DNA of 64,000 nt from Anthracocystis setariae. Taxonomy: Eukaryota > Basidiomycota > Ustilaginomycetes > Ustilaginales > Ustilaginaceae. The notes beneath the pieces were generated by a model. It was given only the letters and a program-made list of their open reading frames with translations. It did no database searches and was not told the origin of the DNA. The position numbers and the translations under genes were made by a program. Position 1 is the first letter of the stretch; every line of letters begins with the position of its first letter. Of the stretch, positions 39,048-50,489 are shown piece after piece. The stretch spans positions 1,798,001 through 1,862,000 of the forward strand of contig CAKMXJ010000032.1 in assembly GCA_928724745.1 (NCBI GenBank), given 5' to 3'.

Positions 39048-40295
39048 ATGTGGACTCGACTCGTCCCCAGAGTCGGCAATGCGACTCTTCGCGGCGGCGG
39101 CTGCACGCTGCTGACGTTCTCGGCATCGCCATCGGGATCCCGTGGTTTCGCATCGCGCCCACCGCAACCACGATTGATCCTGGGTATCGAAACATCGTGT
39201 GACGATTCGTGCGCCAGTGTCGTTTCTTCCGAACGCGTCATCTTGTCGTCGGTGGTGACCAAGCAGGATCATTCCAAAACAGCAGGCATTCATCCGTTGG
39301 AGGCGGCGTTGGGGCATCATCGAAATCTTCCCAGCACTATCGCACGCGCGTTGAAGGAGGCCAATGTAGAAGCAAGCCATGTGGATGCCATCGCTGTTAC
39401 GCAGGGTCCAGGAATGGCCAGTAGTCTTGGCGTAGGCTTGGCCGCAGCGAAGACCTTGTCTGCTGTGCTGGAAAAGCCGTTGATCTATGTACATCATATG
39501 CAGGCGCATGCGTTGACGCCGTTGCTAACTCAAGAGCAGCCACCGCAGTTTCCGTTCTTGGTCCTGCTCGTGTCAGGAGGACATACGATGCTTGTCCTAG
39601 CCAGCAGTGTGACGCAGTTCACCATCCTGGCAACGACCAAGGACGATTCGATCGGTGATGCTTTCGATAAGGTCGCTCGCGCCTTGGGCATCGCTTGGAC
39701 CTCGGCACCGGGAGCAGCACTAGAAGCACTTGCGGCTCAACACAACCCTACCACTGAAAATCAACAACCACAACCACAACAACAACAAGGTTTGAGTTTT
39801 CCAGTGCCAGGCAAGGCACAACCGTGGTTCTCCTACTCTGGCCTGAAAGCTGCGGTCCATCGTCACATCGACGCCAACCCCACCATCGGACAGGCCGACA
39901 AAGCGCACATCGCACACGCATTCCAACGCGCCGCCTGCGCTCAACTCGAAGACAAACTCAGCCAAGTCCTCCGCCCCACCTCCGACCTCCTCGACACCAA
40001 AAAACGTCGCTACCCCCGCATCACCCTACCTCACAACATCGAACCGGAACACATCAAAACCCTCGTCTGCAGCGGCGGCGTCGCTAGCAACAACGCCATC
40101 CGCACCTCCCTCCGTCACCACCTCAACACTCTCGACCGAAACGATGTACACCTCGCTTTTCCACCCCTCTCACTCTGCACAGATAACGCCGCCATGATCG
40201 CTTGGACCGCCCACTTGATCTACTCCCAACGCACATCCTCCGACTACTCGCGCCACTCCAGACCCAAATGGAGTCTCGAAGATATTCCGCAATAG
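39048..40295 (+). CDS. QRI7: Mitochondrial tRNA threonylcarbamoyladenosine transferase (QRI7/OSGEPL1, TsaD family)
   Basis: A 415-residue protein. The N-terminal ~35 residues are rich in Arg and Ser with no acidic residue, typical of a mitochondrial targeting signal. The Kae1/TsaD core starts LILGIETSCDDS near residue 44. The metal-binding His pair is in YVHHMQAHAL. LLVSGGHTML and DDSIGDAFDKVARALG follow, and LVCSGGVASNNAIR and LCTDNAAMIAW (metal-binding Asp) lie near the end. Together with Sua5 it makes t6A37 on mitochondrial tRNAs that read ANN codons. A Gln-rich insertion (near 240–250, from CAA codons) is not in the core fold. The stop is 69 bp from the convergent APN2 stop. Confidence 0.95.
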   Translation: MWTRLVPRVGNATLRGGGCTLLTFSASPSGSRGFASRPPQPRLILGIETSCDDSCASVVSSERVILSSVVTKQDHSKTAGIHPLEAALGHHRNLPSTIARALKEANVEASHVDAIAVTQGPGMASSLGVGLAAAKTLSAVLEKPLIYVHHMQAHALTPLLTQEQPPQFPFLVLLVSGGHTMLVLASSVTQFTILATTKDDSIGDAFDKVARALGIAWTSAPGAALEALAAQHNPTTENQQPQPQQQQGLSFPVPGKAQPWFSYSGLKAAVHRHIDANPTIGQADKAHIAHAFQRAACAQLEDKLSQVLRPTSDLLDTKKRRYPRITLPHNIEPEHIKTLVCSGGVASNNAIRTSLRHHLNTLDRNDVHLAFPPLSLCTDNAAMIAWTAHLIYSQRTSSDYSRHSRPKWSLEDIPQ

Positions 40296-40364
40296 ACACA
40301 CATACACATACAGCCGTCGTAATTTTTGTATCAACACTACAGTCCACTTGGGGGAGAGCGGGGA

Positions 40365-42404
40365 TTAATCATGCTTCACCCGCTTATGTCGAGTCTCTGC
40401 CTGGGCGAGGAAAGTGTGTTTGTCCTTGCCACGATCGCGTTCGACTTCGGTGAAGAACTTTGGCTTGCCCTTGTTCTTGTTGTTGTTGTCGGTTGATGTA
40501 CGCACGTCTGAGTCCCAGACGAAGAAGTTGCAGCGAAACTCCGGGTTAACGTCGGCTTTAGCACGACCGGTTTTTTCGTAGCCGGGTCCAACGGGTCGTG
40601 AGCACAGCCAGAACTTTCGGCCATGGTTGGGACCTGGTTTGTTAACCGTCCATGCACGACATGGTTCCGAGTGCAGCCGACAGAGTGGGGCGGGGAGCGG
40701 AGAGAAGATCGCCCCCCAGGCGAGAGACGCATCCACGCGTCTCGCCGCCGAGGGCTCATCAGCAGCAGCAGATGGGGGTGGTGGTGGTGGGGGGAATGCG
40801 CAGATCTCGTCGTCCAAGTCCCCATCCACACAGGTGGCGATGGCGGTGGAGACGTCGTTGCCGGGTGAGGTAGGATCTTGAGTGGACGCTGCTGGCGGTG
40901 TGGAGGATGCGGCGGTTGGTTTGGAGAAGAATGACTGTAGACTGGTTTGGCCTTTGAGCGAGGTGCCGCTTTTGACTTTGGCAGCGTCTTTGCCTTTGGT
41001 GAGTGAGGGGGTGCGTTTGGGCGAGCTGCTGCTCCGTTTGTTGGGAGATGGATGACTTGTGCTAGCAGTAGGTGTGGAAGGCGGTGGTATTGAGTCGAGC
41101 GTCTTGGTCCCAGAAGTGCATCCTTGTGACGTTGGAGTGGACAGTGGTGTCCGATGTCGGACGTTGACACCCTCCTGTTGCGCATGGAGGGAAAAGAGGG
41201 ACTCGGCCAACGATCCAGCTTCGCTCTCATCTTGGGTCGCAGTCGCCAATGCCTCTGCCTTGTCTGCCTCCTCGCTCGATCCGGTCACTTGACTCGGTAT
41301 CGACAGTATCGGTTCTGCACTGCTTTTCTTCTCCGGAGCCGCTTTCTTAGCGCCAAAGAACGAAGCGAGTTTCCTCTGCTTACCCGAGAACTCGTCATAA
41401 TGACACGCGGCCAGCGCCGGTGGCAATCTCGACTGGCCACCATGCATCAGCTCGCTCAACTTGACAACCTTGCCATCGATCTCTCTTTCATCATGCAAGT
41501 CGATGTAGATCGGACAATGGTCGCTCCCGTACACATCTGCCTGAATATCGGCGCCCTTGACCCACTCCAGCAACCCCTCTGTCACCAGCGTATAATCCAG
41601 CCTGACACCATAATTCGCCGGTCTGGCATCGATGAGCGTATTCCAGCACGTAAACATCTTTTGCCGTTGTGGATGGAACATCCTGCCAACGTCGTGGAAT
41701 TGGCCGTGAGGTGCGAGGAAGCTCTGAAACCACGCACGCGCCGGGTGTTGGTGGAAGTGTTGCCACCCATGTTCCTTGAGACTCTGTTCGGGATCGCAGT
41801 GGTCGATGGGGTCGCGGATGATATTCATGTCGCCGACGATCATGACCTGGCGCCCAGCTGCGATGAGTCGATGAGCCCGTTCAGCGAGACAGTGGTAGTA
41901 GGTCATTTTGTACTCCAACCGTTCCGGTCCGGTCTCGTTAGGACAGTACACGTTGAAGAGCACGAATAAGCCGAGATCCAGGACGACGCATCGACCTTCT
42001 TCATCAAGGGCGTTCCAGATTTGCGGCTCGACGTCATCCCGAGTGTCGGCGGGGATGCAGCCGATCGGTTCGTCCAGTATTGCGCCCCGGTTGGAAGAGA
42101 CGTTGGTGGCACGTACCCGACCCGTAATACCCTGTTCGGCCTTGAGTGGCACAGAGCTTGATTTGCGTACGTATGTGACCGTACCAGAGTAGCCTTTGGT
42201 TGGGTGAAAGTTGAAGAAGGCGTTGTAGGAAGGGAGGATGCACATGGGTTCGGTGAGCTGTTTGCGCGTCATCTTGGTTTCCTGGAAGCATGCAATGTCG
42301 GCGGACAGGTGCTCGAGACAAGCTTCCCAGTCGAGGAGCTTGTACCAAGGCTGGTAGCCTTTGAGAGTGCGCAGGCCATTGATGTTCCAGACGACGATCC
42401 TCAT
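40365..42404 (-). CDS. APN2: APN2-type AP endonuclease 2 with PIP box and GRF zinc finger
   Basis: A 679-residue nuclear base-excision repair enzyme. The exonuclease-endonuclease-phosphatase domain covers about 1–330: MRIVVWNINGLRTL, ACFQETKMTR (metal Glu), GDMNI, RLDYTLV and YGSDHCPIY (catalytic Asp-His). A disordered linker follows, with a PCNA-binding box QTSLQSFF near residue 485. The zf-GRF module lies near 570–635 (CRLHSEPCRAWTV, GPNHGRKFWLCSR, CNFFVWDSD), which binds single-stranded DNA in APE2. The domain order equals that of yeast Apn2 and human APE2. The ATG at 42404 places the nuclease fold directly at the N-terminus. It is divergent from SGF73. Confidence 0.95.
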   Translation of the reverse strand: MRIVVWNINGLRTLKGYQPWYKLLDWEACLEHLSADIACFQETKMTRKQLTEPMCILPSYNAFFNFHPTKGYSGTVTYVRKSSSVPLKAEQGITGRVRATNVSSNRGAILDEPIGCIPADTRDDVEPQIWNALDEEGRCVVLDLGLFVLFNVYCPNETGPERLEYKMTYYHCLAERAHRLIAAGRQVMIVGDMNIIRDPIDHCDPEQSLKEHGWQHFHQHPARAWFQSFLAPHGQFHDVGRMFHPQRQKMFTCWNTLIDARPANYGVRLDYTLVTEGLLEWVKGADIQADVYGSDHCPIYIDLHDEREIDGKVVKLSELMHGGQSRLPPALAACHYDEFSGKQRKLASFFGAKKAAPEKKSSAEPILSIPSQVTGSSEEADKAEALATATQDESEAGSLAESLFSLHAQQEGVNVRHRTPLSTPTSQGCTSGTKTLDSIPPPSTPTASTSHPSPNKRSSSSPKRTPSLTKGKDAAKVKSGTSLKGQTSLQSFFSKPTAASSTPPAASTQDPTSPGNDVSTAIATCVDGDLDDEICAFPPPPPPPSAAADEPSAARRVDASLAWGAIFSPLPAPLCRLHSEPCRAWTVNKPGPNHGRKFWLCSRPVGPGYEKTGRAKADVNPEFRCNFFVWDSDVRTSTDNNNKNKGKPKFFTEVERDRGKDKHTFLAQAETRHKRVKHD

Positions 42405-43049
42405 TTTGGCAGAGTTGGACGGGGAGCATGCAAGAGCTCGAGTGGCAGATTCGTGTCGTGCTGGACGCACTTTTTGGAAGGTCTATGTTGGAATCATGTC
42501 GGTAGTCTGTTCTGTTTTGGCCTCCATATAGCCCCTGTCGAGATGTGCTACTTCTGCTACGCCATAGAGCAAGTGGGTTGGAGTTCGAGGGGATGGTGTA
42601 CTCAGCTGATGATGATGTTGTTTGGCTGCATATTCCGAGCTGAGCCCATGTGGAGGAACGTCAGAACGCCAAAATTACCATCGATCGGGGGAAATTGGTG
42701 CTGAATCCGGTTGGGATCGGGAGCCGCTGGATCCGCACTCAGAAGCCTTCCTGATGCTCGACCTGCAGCTAGCTATGCCTCCCAACACCACCTGCACCGT
42801 TCGCCAACCAAACAAGCTTCCATCGCCGACGACTTGCAAGGCTCACCACTATCCTCAGCGCGCTGGCACGGCAAGGGCAACTCTCGCCACGGTCCGATGA
42901 GGTCTACTCCACCAAGTCGTGTCTAAGTCTTGGCTACCGTCTTTGAATCGACGCTTCACCAGCACTGCCGGAAGCAACGTAGCATCTCACTTGTCGGCGC
43001 ACTTCACACCACATCATAGCTTACATTACATCGGATCATCGCGATCGCC
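42405..43049. other. Divergent promoter region of APN2 and SGF73
   Basis: 645 bp between start codons. Short open frames only; no repeat or RNA gene recognised. Confidence 0.35.
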
Positions 43050-44357
43050 ATGGATGCATCATCCACCCCTGCTGCCGCTGGCCCTTCGTGGGCGGACATC
43101 GAGGAAGCCACTCGAAGTGGTAAGCATCCCTCCTCCACTAACCTCTCCCTTTCTGCTCGTTCTCCTTCGTGATAGCGATTTGACTCAACCCTTTCCACAA
43201 AAATCCTCCTTCGCTCGCATGCTTAGATGTCGGCTCTCCTTCAACGACGCTCGTCGACTCGCCGGCGTGGCACTACGACGACACGATCGTCACGGACTTT
43301 GGTCCCGGACGACTCGACGATGAAATCGCCATCGTCGAATGCATCGACTGCGCCAAACCCATCTTGAAGGAAGCACTCTCGTATCACCAACAGAATTGTA
43401 AACTCGCACGCGATATCGCCTCCGGTCGCATCTCCCCCTCGATCCTCGAAGGCGATCTAAAGAAGCGACGCTTGATGGATGGTAAGCCCCCCCCCCCCCC
43501 CTTTTCCCCCCTTTCTAGCTCTTATCTATTCTGGTTTCATTACTGATCTGGATCCTTTTTTGTGGGTTGTTGGTACAGATGATGAGGAGAGTATGGGGGA
43601 GGAGGGGACGAGTTTACTGACGAAGAAGCAGAAGAAAGCGCAACGGCTTGCGGCGGAAGAGAAGAAGAAGGGGGGACGCAAGAACAAAGGTCCTATCGAT
43701 GTTGACAAGCAATGTGGAGTGATCAACGACAAGGGCTTACCATGTTCGCGCTCCCTTACGTGCAAGTCGCACTCGATGGGTGCCAAACGAGCCGTCCAAG
43801 GACGGTCCGCCCCCTACGACACGCTCCTGTTCGAATGGCAGAAAGCAACCAATCCGTCATTCGTGGCGAAACTCGAGGAGAAGGAAAAAGCCGTCGCTGC
43901 CGCCAGGGCGGCTGCAGCCGCTGCACCGCCCAAGGAGAAGAAGAAGAAGCCGTCGCAGTCGGCCAAGGCGAAAGCGGGATCGGGTGGCGCAGGTGCAAGT
44001 GTCGGTGGTGGAGGTGGCGTGGGGGGTGGGGGTGGGAGGGTGTTTATCGAGGATGACGATATGGATATGTACGATGCGGGTGCGGACGAGGATCAGATGG
44101 ATCAAGAGTTGACGAGTATATTGGCAAGTGTCGCGACGGCGGCAGGCAGGGATAGGACGATGCCGTTACCGCTCGCGACGAGGAGTTTCGCAGGTTGCTA
44201 TACGAGCCGTGCCAAGAGGATGAGGAATCTCAGGGAGTTGTTGAGGGAGGGTCTGGCGCCGGGTGGAGGCGTGTATGGCATCAATGGTTACGCCACCTGG
44301 AGTCAGAATCGGTATCCTCCAGCCGCGAATAAGAAGGGTGTCGGTGCTGGCGCATAA
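43050..44357 (+). CDS. SGF73: SGF73/ataxin-7-like SAGA deubiquitinase-module subunit
   Basis: Three exons: 43050–43119, 43227–43481 and 43579–44357 (367 residues), with GT–AG introns of 107 and 97 bp. Exon joins are in phase (each leaves one G that completes a GAT codon). The zinc finger [20 protein letters not shown] is near 60–80. The SCA7 domain follows near 143–190 ([32 protein letters not shown]). This domain binds nucleosomes and anchors the Ubp8 H2B deubiquitinase module in SAGA. Between them is a Lys-rich stretch. The C-terminal half is Gly/Ala-rich with an acidic [17 protein letters not shown] patch. Intron 2 contains a C15 tract (43487–43501) right after its donor. It is convergent with DAD2. 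Confidence 0.9.
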
Positions 44358-44610
44358 GCTAACAGCACGTTGTTCGCTCTTGTTTGTCTATCGTCGTTGG
44401 TTGGTTTAGCGTGTAACAGTAATGATTGGATTTGGTTCCCACTTTTGGGGCTGATGTGTGTGTCTTGCTCGCTGGAAATGCTGCCCAGCCTTTCATATTG
44501 GTCCAAGTGCATAATCTCGGCTCGCATTATTGGCACAAGTGACAAGAAGATTTGCCATCATTACAGCCGTGAAAGGGATAGAAATACAAAAGCGCGGGTT
44601 GGAACGCTGA

Positions 44611-45333
44611 CTATATGGTAACGGAAGCACTTGCTGAAGTATCAGCCGCCACGTCGTCTTTGCTTCTTGCGAGTGCGCCATCGAGATCGGTTGGGATGCG
44701 CACCATAGTATCGATGAGGGCGGGTTTGCTCGTGGGCGCCGCGCCGTAGTTGTACAGATCGTCATCGTCGTCGTCGTCGTCGTCGTCCTGCTCGTTGGAT
44801 GTGTCGGCTTGCTCCTCGCCGCTTGGGTTGGTGAACACTGTCGAAGCTACAAGATGTCATCGTTGTTATTATATTGAAATCGTAAGTGACCTGTACAATC
44901 GCCTCAGAACGGGGGTGAAGGGGGAGGGTACTTACTTCTAGCGATCTGGATGGCGCGGAAGACACCCTGCCAGGACCCCATCACGGACGCAATCGCTATC
45001 GTCGTGCCAAACACGTAACAAAACATCAGTAACCATCTCTTAAACAAAGGAGAAGTGGGGGGGGGGGAGGAGGGGAAAGTGCTTACAGTCACCACCGTCT
45101 GCCATGATGTCGACTTTTTCAGCCAGCCGTTCGAGTTCCTTGACCATTCGGGCGGATTGCTCCTTAAGCGCCCGCAAACCTTCGAGTTCGGCCTGCTTCG
45201 ACACAAGCCGCGCCTGATTAGCAGACGAAGACGGCCCACCAAACATCATATTACCACCACCAACAGCCTGTTGCTGCATAGTGTACATGGATTGACGCCC
45301 AGCCCCGCTCATCGTCGACGCTCTCGCTGCCAT
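44611..45333 (-). CDS. DAD2: DASH/Dam1 complex subunit Dad2
   Basis: Three exons on the minus strand: 45333–45087, 44995–44936 and 44846–44611 (180 residues). All junctions are GT–AG and in phase. Residues about 40–85 contain the Dad2 coiled coil (QARLVSKQAELEGLRALKEQ, ELERLAEKVDIMADGGD). The 60-bp middle exon adds IASVMGSWQGVFRAIQIAR, the best conserved Dad2 motif. Dad2 is a core part of the DASH ring that couples kinetochores to microtubules. The tail includes a run of about ten Asp from GAC codons. The family is usually 90–135 residues, so this acidic tail is an extension. Splice choice for the last exon (acceptor at 44847) is an inference; the shift to the next AG would change only a few residues. 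Confidence 0.85.
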
Positions 45334-45478
45334 CGTCAACAGTATTCGGCGAGTGTATAGATCGGTTGAAAGATGCGGCTCGTTAGAAGAAATCTCCGTG
45401 GTGTAGCGATGTTTTGCGGCAATAGAATCGATGGTTGAATGGGATCAGTCAAATGTTGAGATGGTGGCAGAGAGAGGA

Positions 45479-45529
<51 letters not shown>

Positions 45530-45918
45530 GTGTTGTTGTTGTTGGTTGAGGTGCAGAATGCAGCGGTGTTGGTTGGAAATTTCAATTGCAGCGACTACAC
45601 ACTGTGCATGTGCTCAACGCGCGCGCCCCGCCCCCAAATTTACGCGTCTCAGCCCTTTTACCTTTAAATTATTCAACTCTCTGACACCATCCCGCCTCGC
45701 CACCTCGGCTTTGGAAACGAATTGCACAGTACAGTATAGTGATCTCTTATCAACCGCACTCTTCCACTTAAAACACATCCAGGAGAAGCAAAGATCAACA
45801 AAAGTCATGTGTATATAACCGCAACAACGAATTTGACAAGGTAAAGCGAAAGGGAATCCAACAGATACCGCAGAAAAAACAGAGATCTTTTCCGGTGCTA
45901 CCAGCCCACTCGCAGACC
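45334..45918. other. Intergenic region between DAD2 and VMA1
   Basis: DAD2 promoter and VMA1 3' region. A long (ATG)n trinucleotide repeat at 45479–45530 runs into (TTG)n at about 45531–45545. Confidence 0.5.
45479..45545 (+). repeat. ATG/GAT trinucleotide repeat followed by TTG repeat
   Basis: About 17 ATG units, then five TTG units. It sits about 150 bp upstream of the DAD2 start, in its likely promoter. Confidence 0.9.
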
Positions 45919-47763
45919 TTAATCGGTGAGCGTACGGAAAGCCTCGATGATATCCGAGTTGAGCTTGTCGAACTTCTTGGTGATGGCCTCCTCACCGTCC
46001 TTGGGGCTCTCGAACTTCTGCTGAGTAAGACGGTAGATGACATCCGAGCAGTGCTCCTTGACCTTGGCCCAAGTCATGTCAGGGTTGTTGGCAATCGCCG
46101 CCTGTGCGCGGTCATGGAAGTCAACCATGTTCTTGAGCATGCCCGAAGTCTTGTAAAAGGGGCAGTAAGCATCGTACTCAGAGATACCGTTCTGCTGCAA
46201 GTAGTCGTCCTTCATGATCTTGGCCACATCCAACGTCACCTTGTCACCCTCGCCGAGCGCCGATTTTCCGACCAGCTGGACGATTTCGGCCAGATCCGAG
46301 TCCTTCTGCAGCATGCTCTTGGCGGTGGTACGCAGAGCGATAAAGCCAGGGCGGTTCTTTTCGTAGTATGGCTCGAGAGCGTTGATGTAGTTCGAGTAAG
46401 AAACGTCCCAGTTGACCGAAGGGAAGTGCTTGCGTTGTGCCAGCTTCTTGTCGAGACCCCAGAAAGCACCTACGATACCAAGCGTAGCCGAAGTGACCGG
46501 GTCCGAGAAATCACCACCAGGAGGCGAAACGGCACCCACGATCGACACGGAACCCTCACGCTCTGGCGAACCAAGACAAGCAACCCGACCGGCGCGCTCG
46601 TAGAAAGAGGCAAGCTTGGCACCCAAATAGGCTGGGTAACCGGAATCGGCGGGCATCTCGGCGAGACGACCCGAAATCTCACGAAGAGCCTCGGCCCATC
46701 GAGAGGTTGAGTCGGCCATCATCGCGACGTTGTAACCCTGGTCACGGAAGTATTCGGAAAGGGTGATACCAGTGTAGATGGAAGCCTCACGCGCAGCGAC
46801 TGGCATGTTGGACGTGTTAGCTACCAAGGTGGTACGCTTCATGATGGGGTACTCTTGGCCGTCCCTTGTCAAGGTGAGCTCGGGGAATTCGGCGAGTACT
46901 TCGGCCATCTCGTTTCCTCGCTCACCGCATCCGACATATGTGATGATGTCCGAGTTGGAGTATTTGGAAAGCGCCTGGGAAATGACGGTCTTACCACAAC
47001 CGAAGGCACCAGGAATAGCGGTGGTTCCACCCTGGATACAGGGGAAGAGCGAATCGAGGATACGTTGACCGGTCAAGAGTGGGTTGTTGGCGGTCAACTT
47101 CTCAGCGACGGGACGAGGAGCACGAACGGGCCAGATTTGAAGCATGGTGTGCTGCTGCTTCTTGCCCTGGAATTCGGTCTCGAGCACAACGTCTTGGACC
47201 GAATACGAGCCCTTGTCGGCAATGTGAGTGATTGTGCCCATGGCGCGGGGACCAAGCATGAGCTTGTGGTCCTTGACAAGCGAGTTCTCGTAGACGGAAC
47301 CAAAGATGTCACCACCGCTGATGTGGTCGCCGATCTTGAGCTGGCCAGGAGTAAAGTCCCAAGAGAGTTGACGGTCGAGAGCCTGAGTGTTGATGCCGCG
47401 AGGAATGTAGATACCGCCGCTCTTTTTCATGATACCCTCGAGAGGACGCTGGATACCATCGTAAATGTTCTCCATGAGACCGGGACCAAGTTCGACGGAG
47501 AGAGGCTTGCCGGTACTCAGTACAGGGTCACCGACCGAGACACCAGAGGTCTCCTCGTACACCTGGATGGTAACCTTATCAGCGTCGATACGAATGATCT
47601 CACCGACGAGCTCGTCGTGACCTACACGGACAAGCTCGTACATGCTGGAGCCAATCATGTTCTCGGCGACCACTACAGGACCCGAGACACCGAAGACGGT
47701 ACCGAAGCGGTGCTCGCGTTCCTCATCACGGATCTTGGGGAGGTCCTTCTTTTGGTGCGCCAT
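45919..47763 (-). CDS. VMA1: V-type ATPase catalytic subunit A
   Basis: A 614-residue protein, the normal length for the mature subunit. It is the ATP-hydrolysing A subunit of the V1 sector and drives acidification of the vacuole and endosomes. The Walker A motif GAFGCGKT is near residue 250. [16 protein letters not shown] and [40 protein letters not shown] follow, all classic. The yeast VMA1 intein site (just before CGERGNE) is uninterrupted here. The ATG at 47763 is preceded by the DNA of the RPT1-divergent promoter. No intron. Confidence 0.97.
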   Translation of the reverse strand: MAHQKKDLPKIRDEEREHRFGTVFGVSGPVVVAENMIGSSMYELVRVGHDELVGEIIRIDADKVTIQVYEETSGVSVGDPVLSTGKPLSVELGPGLMENIYDGIQRPLEGIMKKSGGIYIPRGINTQALDRQLSWDFTPGQLKIGDHISGGDIFGSVYENSLVKDHKLMLGPRAMGTITHIADKGSYSVQDVVLETEFQGKKQQHTMLQIWPVRAPRPVAEKLTANNPLLTGQRILDSLFPCIQGGTTAIPGAFGCGKTVISQALSKYSNSDIITYVGCGERGNEMAEVLAEFPELTLTRDGQEYPIMKRTTLVANTSNMPVAAREASIYTGITLSEYFRDQGYNVAMMADSTSRWAEALREISGRLAEMPADSGYPAYLGAKLASFYERAGRVACLGSPEREGSVSIVGAVSPPGGDFSDPVTSATLGIVGAFWGLDKKLAQRKHFPSVNWDVSYSNYINALEPYYEKNRPGFIALRTTAKSMLQKDSDLAEIVQLVGKSALGEGDKVTLDVAKIMKDDYLQQNGISEYDAYCPFYKTSGMLKNMVDFHDRAQAAIANNPDMTWAKVKEHCSDVIYRLTQQKFESPKDGEEAITKKFDKLNSDIIEAFRTLTD

Positions 47764-48697
47764 GATGGAATTTGGATCGACGTGGGAGGCCGCACGAAAC
47801 CTGATGGTACTGTCGGAGAGTGTCTAATAATAAGCGTACCGTTTACCGCCGAGTTTTCCTAAAGAGTTGAGGCACGGAAGCGATGACGGGGTATACGCAG
47901 AGAAGAGACAAGTAGAGAACGATAGGATCGAGGCCAACGAAACAGAGACAGAGTGGAGATTGCTGCTGAGATGTGAATTGCAACGTGCAACGTGCATGTG
48001 CTCTCTTTCTCTCTCTCTCTCTTTCTCTCTCTCTCTGTGATTCCATTCACTTTTGAATTAGCGAACGCACTCACTCACTCACTCGACTTTGTTGGCTCGT
48101 TCGCAACGCTCAGCGACCCAGTTAAGTGAATTTAATTGTGTGGATTTCTCTCTCGAATGCAGCGGCCCCCTATAAGCTCGCTCTTAGACCTTACGCTTAT
48201 ATTCGCTTTTTTGCTTTTTTCAAATTGTCGTGGAGTACTTTTGCTCGATCTCACACTCTGAAAATCCAAACTTGAATGCTCCACTTTTTACGAGTCGAGT
48301 AAAGGTGATCGACTTGCAAGCTCAAGCTGCAGTGTCAAGGCGCGTTTGGGCGCGGGCGAGCCACTCAACTCTGCCAAGTAGTGTGAGTTGACGACGCCTC
48401 CACGAAAGACACAGTTTCGTACAGCTTCATCATCATTATTGACACTTGGCAACACTTGCCTCGCATCTTTCCTCATCATCGACATTCTCATCCTCACCTA
48501 CCTTTCTCCTTTGCTTCTCTTCCATTCAATCCAACCGCGGCTACCTTGAACCATCTGCTGCAATCCGTGTTCTCTCTGCATCACCGCAATCGCTCGCAGT
48601 CGATCCCACACCTGACCCCAATTCATTCATCCGCCGTCGCCGTCGCCGTCCAAACCTGACCACGCAGCTACTCGTCTAGCATCTCACTCGACACATC
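47764..48697. promoter_or_regulatory. Divergent promoter region of VMA1 and RPT1
   Basis: 934 bp between start codons. Features are a CT-rich tract at about 48000–48037 and ACTC repeats near 48066–48085. No gene recognised. Confidence 0.4.
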
Positions 48698-50125
48698 ATG
48701 CCTCCCAAAGCCGACTGGGAAAAGTACAAGAAGCCCGATGTGGACAACAAAGATGACGAAAAGATTGTTGCGCTCGATGAAGGTGACATTCAGCTCCTCA
48801 AGACCTACGGTCAAGGCCCGTACGCTGCCTCGCTAAAGAGCATCGAAAACGAAATCAAGGAGCTGCAGAAACGTGTCAACGAAAAGATGGGCGTTAAGGA
48901 GAGCGATACTGGTCTTGCACCCCCCAATCTGTGGGATTTGCCAGCCGACCGACAGCGTATGGGCGAGGAGGATGCTCTCCAAGTGGCACGATGCACAAAG
49001 ATCATCAAGGCTGAGCAGAAAAGCGAGTCTTCGGAAGGCGGTGCTTCCGGCGGTGCTGCTGGTGGACAGGGAGCCCTCGGCGGTCTTGGTGGGCTCGGCG
49101 GTCTGGGAGGCTTGGGACGCTCGTCACCACGTACCGCGGATGAGGAGGACAAGTACGTGATCAACGTCAAGCAGATTGCCAAGTTTGTCGTTTCGCTCGG
49201 AGAACGCGTTGCTCCCACCGATATCGAGGAGGGCATGCGAGTTGGCGTCGACCGCACCAAGTATCAGATTCAGATCCCATTGCCACCCAAGATCGATCCA
49301 TCGGTCACCATGATGCAGGTCGAGGAGAAGCCAGATGTCACCTACGGCGATGTCGGTGGCTGCAAGGAACAGATCGAAAAGCTCAGAGAGGTCGTGGAGC
49401 TTCCGCTTCTCTCACCAGAACGTTTCGTCAACCTCGGCATCGATCCACCCAAAGGCGTGCTGCTCTACGGTCCTCCTGGTACCGGTAAGACGCTGTGCGC
49501 GCGAGCCGTCGCCAACCGAACCGACGCCACCTTCATCCGAGTCATTGGTTCCGAGCTGGTGCAGAAGTACGTTGGTGAAGGTGCAAGGATGGTGCGAGAG
49601 TTGTTCGAGATGGCGAGGACCAAGAAGGCGTGCATCATCTTTTTCGATGAAGTGGATGCCATCGGTGGTGCACGATTCGACGACGGTGCAGGAGGAGACA
49701 ACGAGGTACAGCGCACCATGTTGGAGCTCATCAACCAACTCGACGGTTTCGATGCGCGAGGTAACATCAAGGTTTTGATGGCTACCAACAGGCCAGATAC
49801 CTTGGATCCAGCGCTGCTGCGTCCTGGACGTCTGGATCGAAGGGTCGAGTTCGGTTTGCCAGACAATGACGGTCGTGCGCACATCTTGCGCATCCACGCC
49901 AGATCCATGTCGGTCGAGAGGGATATTCGGTATCATCTGATTGCTAGGCTTTGCCCCAACGCAACCGGTGCCGAGTTGAGGTCCGTGGCAACCGAGGCGG
50001 GCATGTTTGCCATCAGGGCACGAAGAAAGATGGCCACCGAGCGCGATTTCCTCGATGCTGTGGATAAGGTCATTAGGCAGGGGAGCAAGTTTTCGTCCAC
50101 AGCTTTGTATGCTCAGTACAATTAG
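48698..50125 (+). CDS. RPT1: 26S proteasome regulatory ATPase RPT1
   Basis: A 475-residue AAA+ subunit of the 19S base that unfolds and translocates ubiquitinated substrates. The N-terminal coiled coil ([21 protein letters not shown]) and OB region ([20 protein letters not shown]) are followed by the AAA core. Walker A GPPGTGKT is near 257, Walker [13 protein letters not shown] near 313, and the arginine-finger region [11 protein letters not shown] near 375. The end [12 protein letters not shown] matches RPT1 homologues. A Gly-rich insertion at about 112–142, with repeats of LGG, separates the coiled coil from the OB part. No intron. It is divergent from VMA1. Confidence 0.97.
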   Translation: MPPKADWEKYKKPDVDNKDDEKIVALDEGDIQLLKTYGQGPYAASLKSIENEIKELQKRVNEKMGVKESDTGLAPPNLWDLPADRQRMGEEDALQVARCTKIIKAEQKSESSEGGASGGAAGGQGALGGLGGLGGLGGLGRSSPRTADEEDKYVINVKQIAKFVVSLGERVAPTDIEEGMRVGVDRTKYQIQIPLPPKIDPSVTMMQVEEKPDVTYGDVGGCKEQIEKLREVVELPLLSPERFVNLGIDPPKGVLLYGPPGTGKTLCARAVANRTDATFIRVIGSELVQKYVGEGARMVRELFEMARTKKACIIFFDEVDAIGGARFDDGAGGDNEVQRTMLELINQLDGFDARGNIKVLMATNRPDTLDPALLRPGRLDRRVEFGLPDNDGRAHILRIHARSMSVERDIRYHLIARLCPNATGAELRSVATEAGMFAIRARRKMATERDFLDAVDKVIRQGSKFSSTALYAQYN

Positions 50126-50489
50126 AGCGCGGTGGCGTATGTAATATCAGCTGCGGTTTTTCAGGTGCTTCTTTTTTTTTTTCAGCGATGTGATGAGCAC
50201 GGACGAAAGGGGGTGTGGTAGGGTGAATGAGATTTGACCGGGTATATTTGAAGAGCGTTTCTGTTTCGTCTGGGACAGAGTGGTTTGTAGCTGTTGAGAT
50301 GGTTGAGTACCAGTAAAGGCAGTGAGTGGTAGTGTGGTCAGGACGAGTTGGGGTTTTGTGGAGGGGGGGGTTAGGTTGGAGGATGTTTCAGAGTAGTGGG
50401 GGTTTGACATTGTGAATGATTGCGGAGGAGTGGTTGGGATCGAGGTGGAGAGGGGAGTGGGTTGGGACGATGGTGTCGATGCCTGTATG
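50126..50489. other. Convergent 3' regions of RPT1 and the G-patch-like gene
   Basis: 364 bp with a T-rich tract near 50170–50184 and G-rich strings near 50350–50375. A minus-strand frame runs through here but lacks recognisable motifs. Confidence 0.35.

Noticed and set aside
42204..42704. 166-codon plus-strand frame over the APN2 start and promoter
   Set aside because: First half antisense to the conserved APN2 nuclease; no domain found.
46980..47020. VMA1 intein
   Set aside because: The insertion site used in yeast is continuous ([10 protein letters not shown]); no intein present.
46855..47862. 335-codon plus-strand frame
   Set aside because: Fully antisense to VMA1, whose protein is highly conserved; codon bias explains the open frame.
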